A DNA stretch of 56,926 nucleotides, from NCBI GenBank assembly GCA_964614655.1, contig CAZTPF010000012.1:1-56926 (forward strand). Reading direction: 5' to 3'. The translations under genes were made by a program, and so were the position numbers. Of this stretch, positions 17,256 through 26,225 are shown piece after piece. The DNA is from Casp-actino8 sp964614655 (GTDB taxonomy: Bacteria > Actinomycetota > Acidimicrobiia > Acidimicrobiales > Ilumatobacteraceae). The number at the start of each line of letters is the position of its first letter. Position 1 is the first letter of the stretch. The notes below the pieces were generated by a model. That model had not been told where the DNA came from. It made no database searches and was given only the letters and a program-made list of their open reading frames with translations.

Positions 17256-19127
17256 GTGCACACGAACCCCCACGCACTCATTCCCCGCGATCGTTCGATG
17301 ATCGAGGGTCAACGCTTCGGCGGACGATCGTTCCGCCGAGTCTGGACGTTCGCTCGTCCCTATCGACTGAGCATCGTCGGATTCCTCGCCACGATTCTTC
17401 TGGCTGCGTTGATCGCCCTCGTACCGCCCTTCGTCTTCCGAGCCATCATCGACGACGCCATTCCCGACGGCGATCGCTCCCTCATCTGGTCGCTCGCCCT
17501 GATCGCTGTGATCGCCGCTCTGTTCGACGCGTTCTTGGCCATCGTCCAACGTTGGTACTCGGCTCGAATCGGAGAGGGACTCATCTACGACATGCGAGTG
17601 GCCTTGTTCGACAAGGTCCAGCGAATGCCGGTCGCCTTCTTCACTCGTACCCAGACGGGTTCGCTGATCAGCCGTCTCAACAACGACGTGATCGGCGCCC
17701 AGTCGGCCGTCACCTCGACTCTCGGCAGTGCGGTGAGCAACGTGGTGGTTCTCGTGACGACTCTGGCCGCCATGATCGCTCTGGAATGGAGACTCACGGT
17801 TCTGTCACTGGTGGTGCTGCCGATCTTCATCGTTCCGGCCAAGCGAGTGGGTCGCAAGCTTCAGGAGATCGCGCGTGAGCAGATGGGCCTCAATGCCCAG
17901 ATGAACACCCAGATGTCGGAGCGCTTCAACGTGGCCGGGGCACTGCTCGTCAAGTTGTTCGGACGGCACGACGACGAGGTCGGCGGATTCTCCGACAAAG
18001 CCGCCGGGGTGCGCGACACCGGAATTCGCTCGGCGATGTACGGGCGAGTCTTCTTCGTGGCCCTCGGGCTCGTCGGCGCGCTCGGAGCAGTTGCTGTCTA
18101 CGGCATCGGTGCTCAACTGGTGGTGTCGGGTGACATCACGTCGGGAACCCTGGTCGCGCTCGCCACTCTCGTCGCGCGGGTGTACCAGCCGCTCACCGGT
18201 CTCACCAATGCCCGTGTCGATCTGCTGACTTCGTTCGTGAGTTTCGACCGTGTCTTCGAAGTCCTCGACGCGCCGGTGGCGATCGAAGATCGAACAGGTG
18301 CGGTCGATCTCGTCGACGCGCGCGGGCGTATCGAGTTCGAACACGTGTCGTTCCGCTACCCGAAGGCGGCCGAGGTGTCGGTCGCGTCGCTCGAGGCTCC
18401 TGGTTCGGCCACCGGCGATCCCGACGTCGACGTTCTGCACGACGTCGATCTCGTCGTCGAGCCCGGCGAGACGGTCGCCGTGATCGGGGCATCCGGTGCC
18501 GGCAAGTCGACGCTCGTGTCGTTGATTCCCCGGCTCTACGACGCCACGTCCGGAACGGTGCGAATCGACGGACACGACGTCCGCGACCTCCGTGGGGATT
18601 CCCTGCGACGTTCGATCGGCGTGGTGTCACAGGATCCGCATCTCTTCCACGAAAGCATCGAGTCGAATCTGCTCTACGCACGTCCTGACGCGACGGTGGC
18701 CGATCTACGCCTCGCCTGCGAGCGGGCTCGCATCCTCGACACGATCGACGCTCTGCCCGACGGACTACGCACGGTGGTGGGCGAGCGCGGATACCGGCTC
18801 TCGGGCGGCGAGAAGCAGCGTCTGGCGATCGCTCGGCTCCTGTTGAAGGATCCGGCTGTGATGATTCTCGACGAAGCCACCAGTCATCTCGACAACGAGA
18901 ACGAAGCGCTGGTGCAGGCCGCTCTCGACGAGGCCATGCGCGGACGCACCGCCGTGGTGATCGCCCATCGCCTGTCGACGATCCGCGACGCCGATCGCAT
19001 CGTGGTGATCGACGACGGTCGAATCGCCGAGACCGGATCGCACGACGAGTTGTTGGCGGCGGGCGGTGTGTACGCCCGTCAGGTGCGCGCCGGAACCTCG
19101 TCGCTGTGGGAAGTCGAACCCACCTGA
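17256..19127 (+). CDS. ABC exporter, fused permease and ATPase
   Basis: A 623-residue half-transporter. Six membrane helices lie at about 40-330 (TMD of type I exporters, with coupling-helix region around QMNTQMSERFNVAGA). The ATPase domain has Walker A GASGAGKST, Q-loop GVVSQDPHLF, signature LSGGEKQRL, Walker B VMILDEATSHLD and H-loop IAHRLST. An insertion of about 20 residues separates FRYPKA from VDVLHDVDL. It probably works as a homodimer exporting a lipid or drug; substrate unknown. GTG 17256 is chosen from the TAGCCT spacing; ATG 17298 is the alternative. The stop lies inside the 55-bp block repeated across the assembly gap, so the gene is complete. Confidence 0.9.
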   Translation: MHTNPHALIPRDRSMIEGQRFGGRSFRRVWTFARPYRLSIVGFLATILLAALIALVPPFVFRAIIDDAIPDGDRSLIWSLALIAVIAALFDAFLAIVQRWYSARIGEGLIYDMRVALFDKVQRMPVAFFTRTQTGSLISRLNNDVIGAQSAVTSTLGSAVSNVVVLVTTLAAMIALEWRLTVLSLVVLPIFIVPAKRVGRKLQEIAREQMGLNAQMNTQMSERFNVAGALLVKLFGRHDDEVGGFSDKAAGVRDTGIRSAMYGRVFFVALGLVGALGAVAVYGIGAQLVVSGDITSGTLVALATLVARVYQPLTGLTNARVDLLTSFVSFDRVFEVLDAPVAIEDRTGAVDLVDARGRIEFEHVSFRYPKAAEVSVASLEAPGSATGDPDVDVLHDVDLVVEPGETVAVIGASGAGKSTLVSLIPRLYDATSGTVRIDGHDVRDLRGDSLRRSIGVVSQDPHLFHESIESNLLYARPDATVADLRLACERARILDTIDALPDGLRTVVGERGYRLSGGEKQRLAIARLLLKDPAVMILDEATSHLDNENEALVQAALDEAMRGRTAVVIAHRLSTIRDADRIVVIDDGRIAETGSHDELLAAGGVYARQVRAGTSSLWEVEPT

Positions 19128-19282
19128 NNNNNNNNNNNNNNNNNNNNNNNNNNNNNNNNNNNNNNNNNNNNNNNNNNNNNNNNNNNNNNNNNNNNNNNNN
19201 NNNNNNNNNNNNNNNNNNNNNNNNNNNCGCCCGTCAGGTGCGCGCCGGAACCTCGTCGCTGTGGGAAGTCGAACCCACCTGA
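19073..19282. other. Assembly gap (100 N) flanked by a duplicated 55-bp overlap
   Basis: The 100 N occupy 19128-19227. Bases 19073-19127 and 19228-19282 are identical over 55 bp, covering the last codons and stop of the ABC exporter. The copy is almost certainly the shared k-mer end of two contigs joined by a scaffolder, not a biological direct repeat. Collapsing it leaves an 8-bp gap between the exporter stop and the deacylase stop. Confidence 0.9.
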
Positions 19283-19290
19283 TCTCGGGT

Positions 19291-21051
19291 TCAGCGGGGG
19301 GCCGGTTGGGCGCCGCGCACGAGACGGCCGGGCAGATCACCGGTGTGCTGTCCACCCGAGAAGGTGACCACACCACGCTTGATCGTGTGCACGTAGCCAC
19401 TCGCGGTCTGCATGAGACGTCGTCCGCCGGCCGGGAGATCGTGCACGATGCGGGGTGGCGCGGCGGCGAGGGTCGCCATCTCGATCACGTTGAGATCGGC
19501 GAGATATCCCGGAGCCACCACACCTCGATCGAGCCAGCCGACGTGGCTCGCCGTGCGTTGGGTGAGATGGTGGACCATCAGTTCGACGGGTAGGCGCCCT
19601 TCCTCGTGTCGGTCGCGCGTCCAGAGGGCGAGTGCGGTGGTCGACATGCTTCCGTCGCAGATCGCCCCGCAGTGTGCACCGGCGTCGGAGAGGCCGAGAA
19701 CCGCGTTCTTGCGGAGCAACATCTCGCGGACGTCGTCGAGATTTCCGTGCGAGAAGTTGAACAGTGGCTTGTAGAGCAGCTTGTTGCCGTCATCTTCGCA
19801 GAGCAAGTCGATGAGGAACTCGACGACCGGGCGTCCGACAGCGGCAGCCCGGGCGGCGATCGAGTCGGAGGCCTTCGGTTCGTAATCGACCGGGTTCTCC
19901 ATCGGAAAGATCTTGTGGAAGCTGCCGAAGATGTCGAGTGCGAGGCCGTCGAGTTTGGTGACCGCATCGGCGTGCTCGGCGACCAGTCGTGAACGTCGAT
20001 CGGGCTCCTGCAGAGCGCGCACGATCTCGGGAAGCGGACGGAACATGATCTCCTGGAAGCTCGGGCAGATCATGAGGGGATGAGCGGTGGCAGTGAGTCC
20101 TTGCAGGATTCCAATGGGTCGTACGGCCACCTGTGTCTTCAGCGGTGCACCGCGTCCGACCTCGGCGTCGACCCACGCACCCATCTCGCGCCAGCGATCG
20201 GGGAGTTCCTCGGGTTGCTGAACCGTCATGCTGAGGGGACGACCGGTCGACGTCGCAAGGGCGGCCATGAGTGCCATTTCGGTGGTGGCGAATTCCGAGT
20301 CGGGTGACAGATAGGCATCCGAGATCAACTGCACGACACCACGTCCGGTGTCTCCCATGGCTTGAACGAGAGCGAGCAATTCGTCGGCCGACGAGAAACG
20401 GGTACCGAGTGGTGCACCGTCCTTGGTGCGATGGACGTAGGTGCGGCTCGTGGTGAAGCCGAGGGCGCCGGCGAGCATGCCGTCGCGCACGGCATCGGCC
20501 ATGGCGACGAGTTCGGATGCCGTCGGTGCCTCGTTCGGATCGGCCCCGCGCTCACCCATCACGTAGGCCCGAAGGGGAGCGTGGGCCACCTGGGTGGCGA
20601 CATCGATCGAATAAGTGCGTCGATCGAGGGCATCGAGGTACTGAGGGAACGTCTCCCAGTCCCACGTGAGTCCCTCGGCGAGCGCGGTGCCCGGAATGTC
20701 TTCGACACCTTCCAACATGTTGATGAGATAGTCGTGCTGCTCGGCGGTCGGCATCGCCGGGGCGAAGCCGACACCGCAGTTGCCCATGACGATCGACGTG
20801 ACACCGTGGATCGACGACGGGGCGAGGATCGGATCCCAGGTGGCCTGACCGTCGAAGTGGGTGTGGATGTCGACGAACCCCGGGGTGACCATGAGGCCGT
20901 CGGCATCGATTTCCCGAGTTCCTGACCCGTCAACCCGGGAGGCCACTTCGGTGATGCGGTCGCCGCGGACGGCCACGTCGGCTCGGTATCCCGGGGCTCC
21001 CGTGCCGTCGACCACCCAGGCGTTGCGAATGACCAGATCGTGTTCGCTCAT
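19291..21051 (-). CDS. N-acyl-D-amino-acid deacylase family amidohydrolase
   Basis: A 586-residue metal-dependent hydrolase of the D-aminoacylase group. Landmarks: N-terminal beta segment DLVIRNAWVVDGTG, metal motif GFVDIHTHFDGQATWDP (HxH), MGNCGVGFAPA, and the catalytic region GLSDAGAHCGAICDGSM, ending in a beta domain (GYLADLNVIEM). The family removes acyl groups from N-acyl-D-amino acids; several related amidohydrolases of unknown substrate share the fold. ATG 21051 has CAGAAT six bases upstream. It is divergent from dnaK across a 243-bp region rich in inverted repeats. No D-amino-acid gene is adjacent. Confidence 0.82.
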   Translation of the reverse strand: MSEHDLVIRNAWVVDGTGAPGYRADVAVRGDRITEVASRVDGSGTREIDADGLMVTPGFVDIHTHFDGQATWDPILAPSSIHGVTSIVMGNCGVGFAPAMPTAEQHDYLINMLEGVEDIPGTALAEGLTWDWETFPQYLDALDRRTYSIDVATQVAHAPLRAYVMGERGADPNEAPTASELVAMADAVRDGMLAGALGFTTSRTYVHRTKDGAPLGTRFSSADELLALVQAMGDTGRGVVQLISDAYLSPDSEFATTEMALMAALATSTGRPLSMTVQQPEELPDRWREMGAWVDAEVGRGAPLKTQVAVRPIGILQGLTATAHPLMICPSFQEIMFRPLPEIVRALQEPDRRSRLVAEHADAVTKLDGLALDIFGSFHKIFPMENPVDYEPKASDSIAARAAAVGRPVVEFLIDLLCEDDGNKLLYKPLFNFSHGNLDDVREMLLRKNAVLGLSDAGAHCGAICDGSMSTTALALWTRDRHEEGRLPVELMVHHLTQRTASHVGWLDRGVVAPGYLADLNVIEMATLAAAPPRIVHDLPAGGRRLMQTASGYVHTIKRGVVTFSGGQHTGDLPGRLVRGAQPAPR

Positions 21052-21069
21052 GACGTCATTCTGACGCGT

Positions 21070-21116
21070 TTCTGGTGCGGATTCTTCACCCCTGAGGTGA
21101 AGAATCCGCACCAGAA
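21070..21116. repeat. Perfect 21-bp extragenic palindrome
   Basis: Arms 21070-21090 and 21096-21116 are perfectly complementary over 21 bp around a five-base loop. It sits between two divergent genes, 18 bases upstream of the deacylase start, so it is not a terminator of either. It shares the core GGTGTTCTGG (minus strand) with the palindromes at 363-419 and 48690-48753. Confidence 0.7.
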
Positions 21117-21188
21117 CACCCATGACCTGAGTCATGATGACTGAAGTTTGGTGGGGGTGAGGTTGCGAGGTTGCCGGGAGGGGGCTAA

Positions 21189-21209
21189 CTTGACACAGGC
21201 CGACGCAGG
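21189..21209 (+). promoter_or_regulatory. HAIR-like HspR operator overlapping the dnaK -35
   Basis: CTTGACA (21189-21195), seven bases, then ACGCAGG (21203-21209) resembles the HspR inverted repeat CTTGAGT-N7-ACTCAAG, matching five of seven bases in each half. It contains TTGACA (21190-21195), the best -35 in the region, whose -10 would fall near 21213-21218. HspR is encoded in this operon, so autorepression at this site is plausible. Confidence 0.4.
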
Positions 21210-21240
21210 TTTCGACTTCCCCCCGAGAAACCTGCGTCGG
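21200..21240. promoter_or_regulatory. 14-bp dyad over the dnaK promoter and transcription start
   Basis: Arms 21200-21213 and 21227-21240 are perfectly complementary over 14 bp around a 13-nt loop. The dyad spans the inferred -10 and start region and overlaps the right half of the HAIR-like site. It is not CIRCE. It could be an operator or, if transcription starts upstream of it, an RNA hairpin in the leader. Confidence 0.5.
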
Positions 21241-21294
21241 ACCAGTCTCCCCCGGTGGGTCCGCCCTCCGGCTCATATGAAAGAGGTAGCCACC

Positions 21295-23130
<1,836 letters not shown>

Positions 23131-23138
23131 GCTGACCG

Positions 23139-23666
23139 ATGGATGCCGACATGGTCGAGAGCGACGAGGGGATTCCCGAATCCTCCGACACGGCGAACGA
23201 CGTGGCGAGTGACGTGGCCGAAGCAGCCGAAGTCGTCGAGCACGACATCGACACGCTTCTGGCCGAGCGTGATTCGTTCCGCGACATCGCCCAGAGACTG
23301 CAAGCCGACTTCGAGAACTATCGCAAGCGGGTTGCCGCCCAGACCACCGACGAGGTCGAGCGGGCGACCGGCCGACTGGCCGAAGCCCTTCTGCCGGTCC
23401 TCGACGCGTGCGAAGCGGCCTTCGTGACGAATCCGGCCGAAATCGAACCTCTCTTCAATCTGCTGCTCGGCGAACTGAAGAAGGTCGGTCTCGAAGGGAT
23501 GAACATCGCAGGGTCGACCTTCGACCCGAATCTCGCCGAAGCGGTCATGCGCGAAGACGGCGAAGGCGACGGTGACGGCAACGCGATCGTCGTCGACGTG
23601 ATGCGCTCCGGTTACGTCTGGAAAGGCAAGGTGCTGCGCCCGGCCCTCGTCAAGGTTCGGGGCTGA
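23139..23666 (+). CDS. grpE: Nucleotide exchange factor GrpE
   Basis: A 175-residue GrpE: acidic N-terminal segment, long dimerising helix (DTLLAERDSFRDIAQRLQAD, FENYRKRVAAQTTDEVERAT), four-helix region and the C-terminal beta wing (MNIAGSTFDPNLAEAV, GYVWKGKVLRPALVKV). It releases ADP from DnaK. Begins eight bases after dnaK; the tight spacing indicates one transcript. Confidence 0.95.
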   Translation: MDADMVESDEGIPESSDTANDVASDVAEAAEVVEHDIDTLLAERDSFRDIAQRLQADFENYRKRVAAQTTDEVERATGRLAEALLPVLDACEAAFVTNPAEIEPLFNLLLGELKKVGLEGMNIAGSTFDPNLAEAVMREDGEGDGDGNAIVVDVMRSGYVWKGKVLRPALVKVRG

Positions 23667-23718
23667 ACCGCGACGACCCGCAGTGATCCACGTCTCGGCC
23701 GCGAAAGGAGGGTGAATC

Positions 23719-24828
23719 GTGACGGCACAACGTGAGTGGTACGAAAAGGACTACTACGCCGTTCTCGGCGTCTCCTCCGACGCGTCGGCCAAGGACATCA
23801 CCAAGGCCTATCGCAAACTGGCTCGGGAGAATCATCCCGACGCCAAGCCGGGCGACGCCGTCGCCGAGGAGCGATTCAAGGAGATCTCGGCGGCCTACGA
23901 CGTACTCTCCGACGAGGAGAAGCGACGTGAGTACGACGAAGTTCGTCGGATGGGTCCGATGGGCGGCATGGGAAACATGCGGTTCACGGTCGGAGGTGAA
24001 GCCGGATCGTTCGAAGATCTCTTCCGGATGTTCTCCGGAGGTCGGAGTCGGGGCGGCGCGAGTTCCGGAGTCGGACCGCGTCGCGGCGCCGATCTCGAAT
24101 CGCAGTTGATGCTCGACTTCTCCGATGCCGCTCTCGGTGTCACCACGACGGTTCATCTCACGAGTGACGATCGATGCCAGACCTGCGGAGGATCGGGTGC
24201 CCGACCGGGTTCGAAGGTCGAGACGTGCGGACAGTGCGGCGGCCGTGGACAGGTCGACGACAACCAGGGATTCTTCTCGTTTTCGTCACCGTGTGGGTCG
24301 TGCGGTGGTCGTGGCAACGTGATCAAGGATCCGTGTGGTGTGTGCCGTGGATCGGGCGTCGAGAAGCGGGCGCGCGAAGTCAAGGTGCGCGTGCCGGCAG
24401 GGGTGGCGAACGGTCAGCGCATTCGCCTTCCCGGAAAGGGTGCGCCGGGTCGCAACGGCGGACCATCGGGAGACCTCTTCATCGTGTGCCACGTCGGCGC
24501 CCATCCGATCTTCGGACGCGACGGCGACAACCTCACGGTCAAGGTGCCGATCACCTTCGCGGAGGCCGTACTCGGAGCCGACGTCGACGTTCCGCTCCTC
24601 GTCGGCGGCACGGTCACCGTGCGGGTCAAGCCCGGGACGCAAAGTGGCGCCCGCTATCGCGTGAAGGGCCGTGGAATAGAAACCGCTCGCCGAACCGGCG
24701 ATCTGATCGTGACGGTCGAGGTGGTCGTTCCCACCGATCCATCGCCGGAGGAGCGCGAGATCGTCGAGAAGTTGGCGGCGGCTGCGTCGACCGACGTTCG
24801 TCGGCATCTCTATCGGGACGGGAGGTGA
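23719..24828 (+). CDS. dnaJ: Chaperone DnaJ (Hsp40)
   Basis: A 369-residue type I DnaJ. J-domain residues 9-75 with HPD at 39-41; short Gly-rich stretch; zinc region with four CxxCxGxG-type repeats (CQTCGGSG, CGQCGGRG, CGSCGGRG, CGVCRGSG) at about 152-218; then the C-terminal substrate domains. AAAGGAGGGTGA gives a strong ribosome site for GTG 23719. It stimulates DnaK ATPase and delivers substrates. Confidence 0.96.
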   Translation: MTAQREWYEKDYYAVLGVSSDASAKDITKAYRKLARENHPDAKPGDAVAEERFKEISAAYDVLSDEEKRREYDEVRRMGPMGGMGNMRFTVGGEAGSFEDLFRMFSGGRSRGGASSGVGPRRGADLESQLMLDFSDAALGVTTTVHLTSDDRCQTCGGSGARPGSKVETCGQCGGRGQVDDNQGFFSFSSPCGSCGGRGNVIKDPCGVCRGSGVEKRAREVKVRVPAGVANGQRIRLPGKGAPGRNGGPSGDLFIVCHVGAHPIFGRDGDNLTVKVPITFAEAVLGADVDVPLLVGGTVTVRVKPGTQSGARYRVKGRGIETARRTGDLIVTVEVVVPTDPSPEEREIVEKLAAAASTDVRRHLYRDGR

Positions 24829-24834
24829 CCGACA

Positions 24835-25236
24835 GTGTCCGAACACGATCGAGCCGTCTACGTGATCTCGGTGGCTGCCGAACTGGCCGGTATGCACCCT
24901 CAGACTCTGCGCATCTACGAACGACGCGGTCTGCTGCAACCTGCACGTACTCGCGGGGGTGATCGTCGCTACAGCGAGGCCGACATCGCGCGGCTTCGAC
25001 GGATCGCCGAACTCACTGCCGAAGGGATGAACGTCGAGGGCATCAGAAGGGTCATGGCGCTCGAGGCCGAAGTGCGACGACTGCGCGACGAGGTCGATCG
25101 TCTGCGTCTGTTGGCTGCTCAGGCCATCTCGGCGGCCGAACCCCGTTCGCCGTCGGGTGGTCTCGTTCCTCTACGTCAGTCGGTGACGGTGTTCGGACAG
25201 GTGCCGCCGGTGCTGAAGAGGCGGGGTGAGTCGTGA
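24835..25236 (+). CDS. hspR: Heat-shock repressor HspR (MerR family)
   Basis: A 133-residue MerR-type regulator. The helix-turn-helix and wing are clear (VISVAAELAGMHPQTLRIYERRGLLQPARTRGG split over residues 9-41, then RRYSEADIARLRRI), followed by a dimerising coiled coil (EAEVRRLRDEVDRLRLL). In other actinobacteria HspR binds HAIR sites together with DnaK and represses this operon. Start GTG 24835, six bases after dnaJ. A candidate operator is at 21189-21209. Confidence 0.93.
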   Translation: MSEHDRAVYVISVAAELAGMHPQTLRIYERRGLLQPARTRGGDRRYSEADIARLRRIAELTAEGMNVEGIRRVMALEAEVRRLRDEVDRLRLLAAQAISAAEPRSPSGGLVPLRQSVTVFGQVPPVLKRRGES

Positions 25237-26225
25237 ACCCCGACGTTCGACGCACCACTCCCGACTACCAGCCCTACATGGGCGGCGCGTTTCGGTGGCG
25301 ACTCGCTCTGCGCCCGCTCGAACTCGTCGACTGGATCCAGATCGGTGACGACTACGACCACGAGATGGATGCGAAGAGTCGAGTTCTTCGTGATTTTCCT
25401 TCCACGGTGTTCGCCGCGATTCCCGAGTCCGAGATCGAGGGCGACGAAGTTCTGACCACCCTCGTGGATCATCTCGTCGAGCACTACCCCGAATGGTTCC
25501 AGCGCGACGAGTGCACCGTCACGAATCTTCATCGTGGCGAAACCTTCGCCATCACACCCGATGCCCACGGGCACTGGTCCGAACATCCGTTGTCGATCGC
25601 CGGTCGTCTCGTCCAGGAGGATTTCGCTCTTCTGGTCGAGCGCGAAGGTCGGCTCGTGTTCGGTGGGGGCTCGGTGTGTTTCCCGAACCGCTGGGATCTG
25701 ACCTCGAAACTCGGAGCGACCATGGCCGAGGTCCACGCGCCAGTCGCCCGTCTGAACGAACAGCTCGGCGGACCCATCGACGACTTCTTCGCGCGTCTGT
25801 CGTCCGACAAGCCGTACTGGCGTCTCGGATGGGGAGTACTCGACACCGACGAGCCGTACCAGGCCGTCGACGGAACGGCTCCACCGTCACCCGAGATCCC
25901 ACCGGTTGGTGATCAGAGCACTGGCGACCGGCTCTTTCTACGGGTGGAGCGCGAAACGCTGCGGAAGTTCCCGCGCACAGGCTCCGTGCTCTTCACCATT
26001 CGTACCTACATCCGTCCGCTGTCGCATCTGGCGGCGCGTCCTGACGACGCGCGACGTCTCGCCGATGCGCTGGCCGCATTGCCCGACGACGTCGCCGACT
26101 ACAAGCGAGTCGTCGAGCTCTCGGAGTCGGCTCGTCATTGGCTGACGTCGATGGCGCATTCACAAGTTCTCGGGGGATCGAGTGGGGCGTCGGACTCGAC
26201 GCACCGTCAGGAGGTTCCGTCATGA
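25233..26225 (+). CDS. DUF3445 protein (heme-dependent oxidative N-demethylase family)
   Basis: A 330-residue protein whose pattern fits DUF3445/PF11927: MGGAFRWRLALRPLELVDWIQ, KSRVLRDFPSTVFAAIPE, LVQEDFALLVER, GSVCFPNRWDLTSKLG, VHAPVARLNEQLGGPIDDFF, WRLGWGVLD, LFLRVERETLRKFPRTGSVLFTIRTYIRPL. Characterised relatives use heme to demethylate alkylamines. GTG 25233 overlaps the hspR stop (GTGA) and its own stop overlaps the clpB start (ATGA), so it is translationally coupled to both heat-shock genes. No chaperone-like feature is seen; the physiological substrate is unknown. Confidence 0.75.
   Translation: MNPDVRRTTPDYQPYMGGAFRWRLALRPLELVDWIQIGDDYDHEMDAKSRVLRDFPSTVFAAIPESEIEGDEVLTTLVDHLVEHYPEWFQRDECTVTNLHRGETFAITPDAHGHWSEHPLSIAGRLVQEDFALLVEREGRLVFGGGSVCFPNRWDLTSKLGATMAEVHAPVARLNEQLGGPIDDFFARLSSDKPYWRLGWGVLDTDEPYQAVDGTAPPSPEIPPVGDQSTGDRLFLRVERETLRKFPRTGSVLFTIRTYIRPLSHLAARPDDARRLADALAALPDDVADYKRVVELSESARHWLTSMAHSQVLGGSSGASDSTHRQEVPS

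Noticed and set aside
19073..19282. Direct repeat as an attachment site or transposon scar
   Set aside because: Same length (55 bp) and arrangement as at the second gap, so an assembly artefact rather than a biological repeat.
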